Virus record (IMG/VR): IMGVR_UViG_3300020424_000350
Span: 1 to 63,434 of that record
Source: a virus
Strand: one strand, 5' to 3'
Length of the DNA stretch: 63,434 bases
The position numbers and the translations under genes are program-made. The notes beneath the pieces were generated by a model. It did not search any database, was not told where the DNA came from, and worked only from the letters and a program-made list of their open reading frames with translations. This document shows positions 27,267 to 35,202 of the stretch, in pieces; within the stretch, counting starts at the first letter, position 1; every line of letters begins with the position of its first letter.

Positions 27267-28324
27267 ATACGTTAAAGGTAAGGAATGTAAATGAAGCCCT
27301 AGAAAGAGGGATTGATTTATTTTGTTTTCCAGATAATTATATAGAACAAGATAGTAGAAACGGTAAAACATTAGAACTAAATGAACCATTAACTACTGTT
27401 TATCAGAACCCTTGGGAACGAGTTTTATTTTGTACTAAACGAGATGCTAACCCATTTTTTCATTTTATAGAAAGTCTATGGATGTTGAATGGTAATAATG
27501 ATTTAGCACCACTTACATATTTTGTAAAATCTATGAAAGATTTTTCTGATGACGGTAGGACTTTAAATGCTGCTTATGGTAATAGGTGGAGAAGTTATTT
27601 TGGTGAAGACCAGATAGAACAAATTATAGATATATTAATTAAAAACCCTGACGATAGACGTGCAGTTTTACAGATGTGGGGTATAAAAGATTTAGCGGAT
27701 AAGTCTTTAGATGTGCCTTGTAATACGAATATTTATTTTAAAATCAGAAACGGAAAATTAAATATGACAGTCTGTAATCGCTCTAACGATATGGTGTGGG
27801 GGGCTTATGGTGCTAATGCAGTACATATGTCTATCCTTCAAGAATATATTGCTTTAGCTATAGGAGTCGATATAGGAGTCTATACACAGATTAGCGATAG
27901 CTTACACGTTTATCAGAATAAAGTTTGGGATAGAATAAAAGGAGCAGAACTTGACCCTTTAACATATAGACATTTAAGTTCTGATTACTGTGACGGTTAT
28001 GAGTATAGTCCACTCTATACGGATAAAGAAATATTCGATAAAGAATTACGAATATTTTTTAGTCCTTTTAATTTATGGTGGCTTGATATAGATGATGTTC
28101 CAGAACATACAGAAAAGAAAATAGATTTATCTAACTATAATTTTAATGAGCCTACTTTCAAAGACATAGCTATGCCTATGGTGAAAGCGTTTAGTGCTCA
28201 TAAAGAAAGAGATTACGATAAAGCGTATGAGTATGTATCTAAAATTACTGCTCAAGATTGGATGGTAGCTTGTTTCAATTGGATAACTAAGAGGGATAAG
28301 CTACATAATTTAAATAATAAATAA
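27263..28324 (+). CDS. thymidylate synthase family (candidate dUMP hydroxymethylase)
   Basis: The 353-residue protein has thymidylate-synthase signatures: FFHFIESLWMLNG at the start, RRAVLQMW, catalytic Cys153 in DVPCNTN, CNRSNDMVWGAYGANAVHMS for dUMP binding, and QISDSLHVY. The Cys is followed by Asn rather than the usual His of PCH. This GAYGANAVH form is typical of phage TS homologues, some of which make 5-hydroxymethyl-dUMP. It lies beside the aGPT-type gene, so a hydroxymethylating role is attractive; ordinary dTMP synthesis cannot be excluded. Confidence 0.85.
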   Translation: MNTLKVRNVNEALERGIDLFCFPDNYIEQDSRNGKTLELNEPLTTVYQNPWERVLFCTKRDANPFFHFIESLWMLNGNNDLAPLTYFVKSMKDFSDDGRTLNAAYGNRWRSYFGEDQIEQIIDILIKNPDDRRAVLQMWGIKDLADKSLDVPCNTNIYFKIRNGKLNMTVCNRSNDMVWGAYGANAVHMSILQEYIALAIGVDIGVYTQISDSLHVYQNKVWDRIKGAELDPLTYRHLSSDYCDGYEYSPLYTDKEIFDKELRIFFSPFNLWWLDIDDVPEHTEKKIDLSNYNFNEPTFKDIAMPMVKAFSAHKERDYDKAYEYVSKITAQDWMVACFNWITKRDKLHNLNNK

Positions 28325-28333
28325 GGAGTACTT

Positions 28334-28690
28334 ATGACAAGTAAGTGGGAAGCTATGAAAGATATAGCACAGAGAGACCTTGAAGCGTTAAAGAAAGCAG
28401 AAACTTCGTACGGAGATTCTTGGAAACGTAGAGGAGGTGTAGGAGCTTTTATGATGTTAGCTCGTAAGTTCGATAGGATAGAACACCAATCAGAAAAACA
28501 TGGTTGGGATATCTTTGAAGCTGGAGAAGCATTTAAAGGTGAAGCAGGTCTACTAGATGATATACGTGATTTACGTAGATATTTGTTACTTTGTGAACAG
28601 GAGATATTGGCACAGTCCGACCCTGAAACCATAGAGGAAATGTTTAGTACAACTATAATACAGGAGAGTCAAAATGACGATAATAGCTAA
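28334..28690 (+). CDS. Nmad1-like nucleotide-modification-associated protein
   Basis: The 118-residue helical protein contains SYGDSWKRRGGVGAFMMLAR and a KFDRIEH segment, the pattern of the nucleotide modification associated domain 1 family (formerly DUF1599). Members occur in phage base-modification loci and may resemble MazG-type nucleotide hydrolases. AAGGAG precedes the ATG. It follows the thymidylate-synthase homologue by nine bases, which supports a joint role. Confidence 0.6.
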   Translation: MTSKWEAMKDIAQRDLEALKKAETSYGDSWKRRGGVGAFMMLARKFDRIEHQSEKHGWDIFEAGEAFKGEAGLLDDIRDLRRYLLLCEQEILAQSDPETIEEMFSTTIIQESQNDDNS

Positions 28691-28886
28691 AGTTCTTAAA
28701 TTTTTTAAGAAAAACGATAAAATCGATGAAGCGTTAGATGAAGCAGCAGTCGATTTACCTAAGTTCGAGGAAAAGAAACATAGACCTAAAGCACCAGAAA
28801 AAACTCAACAAGTTGGTGTAGTTAGGGCTAAAGGTAAGAAACCTAGAGCTAAAAAGACTAAGATACAAACTAAAAATAAAAAGTGA
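28674..28886 (+). CDS. small Lys-rich protein upstream of DNA polymerase
   Basis: A 70-residue protein with an amphipathic N-terminus (IIAKVLKFFKKNDKIDEAL) and a basic, Lys/Pro-rich C-terminus. It overlaps the upstream gene by 17 bases and the polymerase GTG by four. Basic tails like this may contact DNA or polymerase, but no family is recognised. Confidence 0.5.
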   Translation: MTIIAKVLKFFKKNDKIDEALDEAAVDLPKFEEKKHRPKAPEKTQQVGVVRAKGKKPRAKKTKIQTKNKK

Positions 28887-30742
28887 TTCAAGAACCTATG
28901 TTCGCACCTAAGAGTAATTGGGAAGTACCTGAGTTATTTCCTAATATACCTGAGACGAAAACTATCGCGGTAGATTTAGAAACCTGTGACCCTAACTTAT
29001 TAGTTAAGGGTCCAGGTTGGGCTACAGGTGACGGTTATGTTATAGGTGTGGGTATAGCTACTGAAGATTGGAAAGGTTATTTTCCTTTTAGACATCAAGG
29101 CGGGGGCAACTTAGACGAGGGGTTAGTCCTCAAATGGCTGTCTAAAACTCTTTCATCTAATAAACGTGACGTGGTCTTTCATAACTCATTGTACGATGTT
29201 GGGTGGTTAAAAAGAGAAGGTGTAGAGGTGTGTGGGAATATAGTAGATACTATGTTCGCAGCACCTCTCATCGATGAAAACAGACGTTCGTACTCACTAG
29301 ACTCATTGGGTGAGAGTTATTGTAATAATAAAAAAGATGAGTCTTTATTACAAGACGCGGCACTTGCTTATGGTATAAATCCTAAATCAGAAATGTATAA
29401 ACTACATTCTAAATATGTTGGACCTTATGGTGAACAAGACGCGGCACTTACATTAAAAGTTTGGGACAAATTAAAACAAGAAATAAAAAGTCAAGACTTA
29501 TCAAAGATATATGAATTAGAAACTAGTTTGATACCTCTACTTATAGAAATGAGGTGGCGAGGTGTAAGAGTAGATGAAGAAAAAGCTCACTCTATCTCGA
29601 AAGAACTATCTAAAAAAGAACAAAAGATTCAAGTAGAAATAAAAAGGAAGTACGGTTCGGAAGTCAATCTATGGGCTAATGCTTCTCTACAAGACATATT
29701 CGATAAAAATAAATTATTCTATCCTAGAACTGAAAAAGGTATGGCTTCTTTTCAAAGACAGTGGTTAGAAAGCCATACTCATGAACTACCTAGACTAATT
29801 GTAGAAGCTAGAAAATTAAATAAAGCTAGGACTACTTTTATAGATAAAATGATATTAGAACATTCACACGAAGGTCGTATACATGCAGAAGCTCATCCAT
29901 TACGTAGTGATAGAGGGGGCACGGTCAGTGGTCGGTTCAGCTATAGTAATCCTAATCTACAACAAGTACCTGCAAGAGACCCAGAGATTGGAGATATGAT
30001 ACGCTCTATCTTCATACCTGAAGAAGATTGTGAATGGGGTGTATTTGATTACTCACAACAAGAACCTAGATTAACTGTACATTATGCTGATAAAATGAAT
30101 TTAGCGGGAGCTAAAGAGGCAGTTGTAGAGTATACCGAAAGAAATGCAGACTTTCATCAGATAGTTGCAGATATGGCTAATATACCACGTAAACAAGCTA
30201 AGACGATAAATCTAGGACTTAGTTATGGAATGGGTAAAGAAAAATTAATTAATGAGTTAGGTCTAGATGATAACGAAGCACAGAAGCTATTCGACCAGTA
30301 CCATGAAAAAGTACCTTTTATAAAAGGACTACAAGACCAATGTACTCGAATAGCTACGGATAGGGGATATATAAAGACTTTAGGGGGTAGACGATGTAGG
30401 TTCGATTTATGGGAGAGTAGGTTTGAAAGAACTACACCTCTACCATTAGAAGAAGCTAAAAGTGAATATGGTGAAAGTCTAAAAAGGTCTTTCACTTATA
30501 AAGCTCTGAATAGATTGATTCAGGGTTCAGCGGCAGATATGACTAAGTTAGCTATGCTGGAGTTGTGGAAGGAAGGAATTATTCCACATCTACAAATACA
30601 TGATGAAGTTGATATATCTGTGAAAGATAAAACCGAAGCTAAGAAGGTGTGTGAGATTATGCGAGATTGTGTAGACTTAGTTGTACCTTTATTAGTTGAC
30701 TATGAACTTGGTCCATCATGGGGTCAAACGGAGGAGCAATAA
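28883..30742 (+). CDS. family A DNA polymerase with 3'-5' exonuclease
   Basis: The 619-residue replicative polymerase has exonuclease motifs AVDLETCD (I), VFHNSLYDVGWL (II) and YGEQDAALT (III). The polymerase motifs are VFDYSQQEPR (A), RKQAKTINLGLSYG (B) and LQIHDEVD (C). In motif B the residue equivalent to E. coli Phe762 is Leu444, a change that affects rate and fidelity and is frequent in marine phages. The GTG at 28883 overlaps the upstream stop; ATG 28898 is the alternative start. It should replicate the genome with the AEP primase. Confidence 0.95.
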   Translation: MIQEPMFAPKSNWEVPELFPNIPETKTIAVDLETCDPNLLVKGPGWATGDGYVIGVGIATEDWKGYFPFRHQGGGNLDEGLVLKWLSKTLSSNKRDVVFHNSLYDVGWLKREGVEVCGNIVDTMFAAPLIDENRRSYSLDSLGESYCNNKKDESLLQDAALAYGINPKSEMYKLHSKYVGPYGEQDAALTLKVWDKLKQEIKSQDLSKIYELETSLIPLLIEMRWRGVRVDEEKAHSISKELSKKEQKIQVEIKRKYGSEVNLWANASLQDIFDKNKLFYPRTEKGMASFQRQWLESHTHELPRLIVEARKLNKARTTFIDKMILEHSHEGRIHAEAHPLRSDRGGTVSGRFSYSNPNLQQVPARDPEIGDMIRSIFIPEEDCEWGVFDYSQQEPRLTVHYADKMNLAGAKEAVVEYTERNADFHQIVADMANIPRKQAKTINLGLSYGMGKEKLINELGLDDNEAQKLFDQYHEKVPFIKGLQDQCTRIATDRGYIKTLGGRRCRFDLWESRFERTTPLPLEEAKSEYGESLKRSFTYKALNRLIQGSAADMTKLAMLELWKEGIIPHLQIHDEVDISVKDKTEAKKVCEIMRDCVDLVVPLLVDYELGPSWGQTEEQ

Positions 30743-31080
30743 TGCAAGGAATAAACCACCAGAAAGCTAAAGAAAATGATGTACGTTATAGAGGTATCTA
30801 TCAAGAGTGGAGAAAAAATAAGTCTACTCTACGAGAAATAGGTCTACGACATAACATAACTAAACAAAGAGTTCATCAAATAATTACTCGATGTAAATTA
30901 GGAGACGGAGACTATTACAATGGTAATAAAATAGCAAAAGAAAAATGGTTAGAATTTGTAAAAGTTTGTGATGATAAAGAAAAAGCTAGAGAACTATTTA
31001 ATACATGGTTAGCAGATAAAGACGTAAAACTAGCCGCAGATAATAAAAAACTAGCCCCACACACGGGTATAGAGGTCTAG
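30742..31080 (+). CDS. HTH protein resembling sigma factor region 4
   Basis: From the ATG at 30742, after GGAGGAGC and overlapping the polymerase stop, the product has 112 residues. Residues about 28-50 (STLREIGLRHNITKQRVHQI) match the helix-turn-helix of sigma70 region 4 (LREIGxxxxxxxxRVHQI). The C-terminal half is basic and helical. It may bind promoter DNA or modulate host RNA polymerase. There is no region 2, so it is not a full sigma factor. Confidence 0.6.
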   Translation: MQGINHQKAKENDVRYRGIYQEWRKNKSTLREIGLRHNITKQRVHQIITRCKLGDGDYYNGNKIAKEKWLEFVKVCDDKEKARELFNTWLADKDVKLAADNKKLAPHTGIEV

Positions 31081-31475
31081 TGGCTAGAGAAAAAGACCTG
31101 TGGCTTCTGTTAAAAAATAATTTAACGGATATACATTTTCAAAGAATAGAAACTGGATTGACAGGTTCGGGTGTACCTGACGTAAATGGTTGTGCTAAAG
31201 GCAAAGAGTTTTGGATAGAATTAAAAGAGATACATAGAGGTAAGTCGCTTACTCTACGACCAATGCAAGTAGCATGGATGGCTAAGAGGTCAGCGGTGGG
31301 TGGTCAGGTGTTCGTACTAGCTAGAAAGCAAGATGTAATTAAACTCTACCATGTTGATGGGTTAAGTGGTGCAAAAGAGTTACAAGAAAACCCTAAAGGT
31401 TTTTATCAAAAGTCTCTAGTAACTCTTATAAAACCATACGAATGGGGTAATCTATATAGTGCTTTACTTTCTTAG
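31080..31475 (+). CDS. VRR-NUC-family nuclease
   Basis: A 131-residue protein begins at a GTG that overlaps the preceding TAG. It has GSGVPDVN and EFWIELKEIHRG, giving the D and E-x-K catalytic residues of a PD-(D/E)XK fold, followed by RPMQVAWM. The size and pattern fit the VRR-NUC family of stand-alone phage resolvases. It probably processes branched DNA. It ends inside promoter P3. Confidence 0.8.
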   Translation: MAREKDLWLLLKNNLTDIHFQRIETGLTGSGVPDVNGCAKGKEFWIELKEIHRGKSLTLRPMQVAWMAKRSAVGGQVFVLARKQDVIKLYHVDGLSGAKELQENPKGFYQKSLVTLIKPYEWGNLYSALLS

Positions 31476-31491
31476 GTTTGACGCGTAAAGT
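31463..31491 (+). promoter_or_regulatory. phage promoter family member P3
   Basis: tgcTTTACTtt at 31463-31468, 17 nt, then TAAAGT (31486-31491), overlapping the end of the nuclease gene. The leader that follows contains the inverted pair CCTTTTA/TAAAAGG inside ATGTC/GACAT, and then the extended ribosome binding site before 31558. Confidence 0.8.
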
Positions 31492-31557
31492 ACCGCTTAT
31501 GTCCTTTTATATTATTAAAAGGTTAATTAACGTGACATTTATAGAAAGGAGAAATAT

Positions 31558-32592
31558 ATGGCACATCAAATAGAAACTATGGCGTGGGCGGGTGAAAAAC
31601 CTTGGCACCGACTAGGTGTAGAGGTAGACTCTAACCTCACTCCATGGCAAATGCAGGAGGCGGCAAAGCTAGACTGGACAGTTAGTAAACGTCCAAGCTA
31701 TACGCTTGACGCACCTGAGTGGGGCGAAGATGTAGGTCTTATCCAAGCGGAGAATACCTTCCACATCGTTCGCGATTCTGATAACCAAGTTCTAAGCCAT
31801 TGCGGTAGGGACTATATACCTATACAAAACGAGCAAGTTTTTGAGTTCTTCAAACGCTTTACAGAAGCGGGTGCAATGACTATGGAAACTGCAGGTAGTT
31901 TAAAAGGTGGTAAAGAGATTTGGGGTTTAGCCAAAATCTCTGAAGACTTTGAACTAGCGGGGCATGATGAAATTAAAGGTTATCTTTTAATTAATCAGCC
32001 ACATATAGTTGGTAAGTCGATGACTATAAAGCTAACACCTATTAGAGTTGTTTGTAACAATACTCTAACGTTCGCTTTAAGTCATGGCGGCACAGCTTCA
32101 TTCCGTATGCCACACGTCAGAGCGTTTAACGAAGACGTTATGGAAGCGGCACAAGAAGCATTAGGTTTGTCCGCTCAGACTATGGCTGACTTTAAGAACA
32201 AGGCTCAGTTCCTTGCTCAGAAGAAAGCTAAACACTCTAATGTATTAGAGTTTATTAGTGAGGTTTATCAACCTAGCTTACTCGAAGAGTTTCGTCAAGA
32301 GATGAAACAAAAAGAGGAAGGCAAACTAGTCGGAGATATTGTTCCTATTAAAGATAGGTTTAACAAATATCCTGCTCTAGTTGTTGAAGCTCTAGAACGT
32401 CAGCCAGGAGCTGAACTTAAATCGTCTAAAGGTACATGGTGGGGAGCACTAAATGCTGTCACCTATGTAGAAGACCACTTACGTGAGTCTAATGACGAAG
32501 GTAACAATCTACATAGTGCGTGGTTCGGTGCAGGTGCTAATAGAAAAGCACGTGCTCTAGACCTTGCTGTTAAATATGCAGAGGCAGCCTAG
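31558..32592 (+). CDS. DUF932/TIGR03299-family phage protein
   Basis: The 344-residue protein opens with AHQIETMAWAGEKPWHRLG, characteristic of the phage/plasmid DUF932 (TIGR03299) family. Further matches are VRDSDNQVLSHCGRDYIPIQN and TPIRVVCNNTLTFAL. Family members are widespread and abundant in phages but of unknown function. This gene uses more CGT and GGT codons than the structural genes and has its own strong promoter, which suggests high expression. Confidence 0.85.
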   Translation: MAHQIETMAWAGEKPWHRLGVEVDSNLTPWQMQEAAKLDWTVSKRPSYTLDAPEWGEDVGLIQAENTFHIVRDSDNQVLSHCGRDYIPIQNEQVFEFFKRFTEAGAMTMETAGSLKGGKEIWGLAKISEDFELAGHDEIKGYLLINQPHIVGKSMTIKLTPIRVVCNNTLTFALSHGGTASFRMPHVRAFNEDVMEAAQEALGLSAQTMADFKNKAQFLAQKKAKHSNVLEFISEVYQPSLLEEFRQEMKQKEEGKLVGDIVPIKDRFNKYPALVVEALERQPGAELKSSKGTWWGALNAVTYVEDHLRESNDEGNNLHSAWFGAGANRKARALDLAVKYAEAA

Positions 32593-32856
32593 TTGGGTGA
32601 TAAATACGATAACCCTAGCCACTTTCAGCTTAGTCCTGAAGTGGCGGGGGCTATTTGGATAGCGTTGCAGGAATCCGAGTGTACCGAACTCGCTGAATCA
32701 CTATCCGAAACTATGATAAATCAAGGGTGTCAAGAATTAGTAGACGCTTCTGGTGAAGCAGTACAAGACCCTCTACTAATATTGATGTTTTGGAAAAACT
32801 TTCTGGAAGAAAAAGACTTAGTACATTTTAATCCAGATAAAAATAAGGTGAACTAA
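32593..32856 (+). CDS. hypothetical acidic protein
   Basis: An 87-residue acidic protein begins at TTG right after the upstream TAG. A LSPEVAGAIWIALQESE segment resembles the QLSPETNHLIWL segment of the protein at 35664. It overlaps the next gene by one base. The unusual TTG start and tight spacing suggest translational coupling. Function unknown. Confidence 0.5.
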   Translation: MGDKYDNPSHFQLSPEVAGAIWIALQESECTELAESLSETMINQGCQELVDASGEAVQDPLLILMFWKNFLEEKDLVHFNPDKNKVN

Positions 32857-33134
32857 TGGAAGAACTAGATATTCAAATAGATTCCGATATACCTTTACCC
32901 GATGATACAAGGTCTAGGAATAGATATCCATTCGGTAAGATGAATGTAGGTGACTCTATATTTATACCTATGGAGCCTGAAGATAATGTTACTCGTATGA
33001 AGAACAGATTATCTCAAGCGTGTAGAACTTTTGGTCAAAAACATGACCCAGAGTGGAAATTTATTATTAGGCAACGTTTAGAACAAGTAAAAGGTTCTGA
33101 AGTATCAGGGGTGCGTATATGGAGAAAAAGTTGA
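32856..33134 (+). CDS. hypothetical protein with RYPFGKM motif
   Basis: This 92-residue protein contains RYPFGKMNVGDSIFIPME, a pattern found in many short phage proteins just before basic WRK(x)nRQRLEQV sequences, and it ends with GVRIWRKS. Such proteins are of unknown role but recur in marine phages. It overlaps the following gene by 16 bases. Confidence 0.6.
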   Translation: MEELDIQIDSDIPLPDDTRSRNRYPFGKMNVGDSIFIPMEPEDNVTRMKNRLSQACRTFGQKHDPEWKFIIRQRLEQVKGSEVSGVRIWRKS

Positions 33135-33364
33135 ATACTGAACTCTACATAAAAGATTTAGAAACTAGAGTGACTGACCTCGCTCAAGAAGTTAAATCTT
33201 GGAAAAAGAAAAACTGGCACTTACATACTCTACTAGAAGAACTTGTGACTCATGTAGAACAAGATGTTAGTAGAACGGAAGGTAGTAGACATCTATGGGA
33301 AACTGTAGATGAGGTCAACGATTTATTGTCTGGAGCAACAGGAGATTATGTTAATCAAGACTAA
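33119..33364 (+). CDS. small coiled-coil protein
   Basis: An 81-residue acidic protein with a probable coiled coil (YIKDLETRVTDLAQEVKSW) in the first half. It overlaps the 32856 gene in a different frame. The gene ends 20 bases before promoter P4. No family is recognised. Confidence 0.45.
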   Translation: MEKKLNTELYIKDLETRVTDLAQEVKSWKKKNWHLHTLLEELVTHVEQDVSRTEGSRHLWETVDEVNDLLSGATGDYVNQD

Positions 33365-33384
33365 ATCTAGCTCTCGTATACTGC

Positions 33385-33413
33385 TTTACTTTCCGTTAAT
33401 TCGTAAGTATAGT
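33385..33413 (+). promoter_or_regulatory. phage promoter family member P4
   Basis: tgcTTTACTtt at 33385-33390, 17 nt, then TATAGT (33408-33413). The leader has a weaker stem CGGCAC (33426-33431) with GTGTCCG (33447-33453), before the conserved TAGAAAGGAGAAA box and the 33488 gene. Confidence 0.8.
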
Positions 33414-33487
33414 TTAGTTATGTTGCGGCACATTATAAAGCCGAAGGTGTCCGAAAGGGCGGTAATTAATTTAGAAAGGAGAAAGTT

Positions 33488-33832
33488 ATGCAAACCTCTA
33501 CTTCAGTATCAAGCTCTGTAAAAAGAGCTCCTAAGAAGAAGGCAGCAGTTAGTATCCCTAAACCTACGACAGCTTCGAAAGGGGCTTCTAGGACTTTATA
33601 TAAGGTCTCAGACTTAGGTTTTAAGGATATTAAAACTCCTCAGATGAAAGCGTTAGTTAAAACCGTGAAAGAAGCTAAGAAAGATGAACTTGATTCATCT
33701 AGCTTCACAGCACAGGACTTGGTGTCCCTAGCGGTGAAGAAAAAGGAATTGTCTACTAGACAAGACCCTTTGAGAATCTTCAGGTTTTACGCTAAAAGAC
33801 TTACTGATGAGGGCTACTTCATTAAGGTGTAA
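33488..33832 (+). CDS. small basic protein, possible winged-helix regulator
   Basis: The 114-residue protein has a Ser/Lys/Ala-rich N-terminal tail (about 1-30), then a helical domain that ends in RIFRFYAKRLTDEGYFIKV. The end resembles the recognition-helix and wing of winged-helix proteins. The proteins at 43449 and 44031 have the same layout (flexible N-terminus, IW/FWxHYxxxLxxxNLV-type end). A DNA-binding regulator is a fair guess; alternatives include nucleoid or host-inhibitor proteins. Confidence 0.5.
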   Translation: MQTSTSVSSSVKRAPKKKAAVSIPKPTTASKGASRTLYKVSDLGFKDIKTPQMKALVKTVKEAKKDELDSSSFTAQDLVSLAVKKKELSTRQDPLRIFRFYAKRLTDEGYFIKV

Positions 33833-33840
33833 TGAACATT

Positions 33841-33903
33841 GGGTGGTATAGACCAGCAAGTCCCCTATACCACCCTCTCATTAACTTGGGACTTAGAAAG
33901 GAG
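33841..33903 (+). promoter_or_regulatory. pseudoknot leader before 33909 gene
   Basis: GGGTGGTATAG (33841-33851) pairs perfectly with CTATACCACCC (33865-33875), an 11-bp stem. The 3' part of the 13-nt loop, AAGTCCC (33858-33864), is exactly complementary to GGGACTT (33888-33894), seven bases that end just before the AAAGGAG ribosome binding site. Together these would form an H-type pseudoknot next to the SD. There is no T-run, so it does not look like a terminator. Confidence 0.65.
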
Positions 33904-33908
33904 AAAGC

Positions 33909-34151
33909 ATGGAACAACCAGCATATGACCCCGAGACTGAGTATCTGGAAACAGTACTGAGGTTTAAGGTGTATAGACAATATGTAGGTGCTGACGCAAG
34001 AGATGATGAGCCTTGGAGCTTGTGGATGTCTTGCTCAACTCATGAAGGGGCGAAGATTCATGTTCGTAATGATAAAAAACGAACTGATATTTTCGCGTAT
34101 AAAATAATTGACAATAAAGAGCAATCTTTTATTGTCCGTGAACAATGGTAG
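33909..34151 (+). CDS. hypothetical acidic protein
   Basis: An 80-residue protein of alternating charged and aromatic residues (YLETVLRFKVYRQYV, SLWMSC) with no recognised domain. It has a strong ribosome binding site (AAAGGAG) and follows the pseudoknot leader, so it is a candidate target of that regulation. Confidence 0.55.
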   Translation: MEQPAYDPETEYLETVLRFKVYRQYVGADARDDEPWSLWMSCSTHEGAKIHVRNDKKRTDIFAYKIIDNKEQSFIVREQW

Positions 34152-34160
34152 GAGAAAGAT

Positions 34161-34625
34161 ATGCCAAATCACTGTAGTAATAGAGTAGAAATATATTCTG
34201 ATAATACATTTTTACTCGATGAAATAAGGAAGAACTTGAAGGGCGAAGACACTGAGTTCGATTTTAACAAAATACTTCCACAGCCCGACTGGAAGAAAAC
34301 TCCACTAACTGGAGAAGAAAAATCTTGGTTAGGTAGCGACGAAATACTAGGAGACGTAGGAGAACTTCCTAATGAAGAAGGTATTTTCGAAAGCACAGGA
34401 AAACAAGACTCAAGGTGGTACGATTGGAATATATCTAATTGGGACACTAAATGGAACTCGTACGACGTACAAACAGAACATGACGATGATTGTCTTATGT
34501 ACTTTTTTACAACGGCTTGGAGTCCGCCTGAAGGTGTTATACATGAACTAAGACGAATGTACCCTGACGCTTCGATAACTGCGTTTTACGATGAGCCAGG
34601 AGTAGGAATTGCGGGGTATTTATAA
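34161..34625 (+). CDS. Api92-like / DUF1281 ferredoxin-fold protein
   Basis: The 154-residue protein starts MPNHCSNRVEIYSD and contains YDWNISNWDTKWNSYD and FTTAWSPPEGVIHELRRMYP, hallmarks of the Api92-like family with a ferredoxin-like C-terminal domain (DUF1281). Such proteins are common on phages and plasmids with no known biochemical role. It uses a good ribosome binding site (GGAG). It overlaps the next gene by one base. Confidence 0.8.
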   Translation: MPNHCSNRVEIYSDNTFLLDEIRKNLKGEDTEFDFNKILPQPDWKKTPLTGEEKSWLGSDEILGDVGELPNEEGIFESTGKQDSRWYDWNISNWDTKWNSYDVQTEHDDDCLMYFFTTAWSPPEGVIHELRRMYPDASITAFYDEPGVGIAGYL

Positions 34626-34774
34626 TGGATGAGTATTTCGAATTTTTAGAAGACTTACGAGAGTCTGGTGAGATGAATGTATTCGAAGCTCCTAGAGCAC
34701 TTAGAGAAGCATTCGATTTAGATAAACGAGAAGCTGTGAAAATATTTACAGCTTGGACTAAACAAAAGAGGTAA
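34625..34774 (+). CDS. small helical protein
   Basis: A 49-residue product coupled to the Api92-like gene by a TAATG overlap and ending two bases before the next start. The sequence is an acidic helix pair (DEYFEFLEDLRESGEMN, then FEAPRALREAFDLD) that looks like a short HTH or protein-interaction unit. Function unknown. Confidence 0.55.
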   Translation: MDEYFEFLEDLRESGEMNVFEAPRALREAFDLDKREAVKIFTAWTKQKR

Positions 34775-34776
34775 TC

Positions 34777-35199
34777 ATGGGTTTAGATTGTTATATTGTA
34801 AAAGGTAATCGTGACGAGGTGTTCAAAGATGAACGCCTCGAAAATTGCACTCTAGTAGGTGGTATGTTTAGTGGTCATGGTAATGGCTCATTTAGAGGTA
34901 AATGTTATGAATCATTTGTAGCTTCTTTAGTTGGAGAACAAGACGGTTTTTGGCACCTTGACGAAGATGAAACTATACCGTCTGACGAATTAGAACGGTA
35001 TGCCAATGTTCTAGATGAATATATAGAACAGAATCTATCAGAGCTTCCTGACGATGAAGAAGTGGAGTGGCAAAAGTTCTATGCTGGTCATCCAGACGGT
35101 GGACCTATCTACCACTATACAGTTAAAGAAATAAAAGACTTAGCACTTATGTTTAGAGTCGCTGCAGAACATAAATGCGTTATGGAAGCTTGGTGGTAG
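34777..35199 (+). CDS. conserved phage hypothetical protein (MGLD family)
   Basis: The 140-residue protein starts MGLDCYIVKGNRDEVF and contains GHGNGSFRGKCYESFV and GHPDGGPIYHYT. The family occurs in many phages near DUF1281-like genes, with unknown role. It is acidic and without membrane segments. AGAGG precedes the start by five bases. Confidence 0.65.
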   Translation: MGLDCYIVKGNRDEVFKDERLENCTLVGGMFSGHGNGSFRGKCYESFVASLVGEQDGFWHLDEDETIPSDELERYANVLDEYIEQNLSELPDDEEVEWQKFYAGHPDGGPIYHYTVKEIKDLALMFRVAAEHKCVMEAWW

Positions 35200-35202
35200 T
35201 GC

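Noticed and set aside
33309-33521. 70-codon open frame across promoter P4
   Set aside because: It runs through a clear promoter and the ribosome binding site of the next gene.
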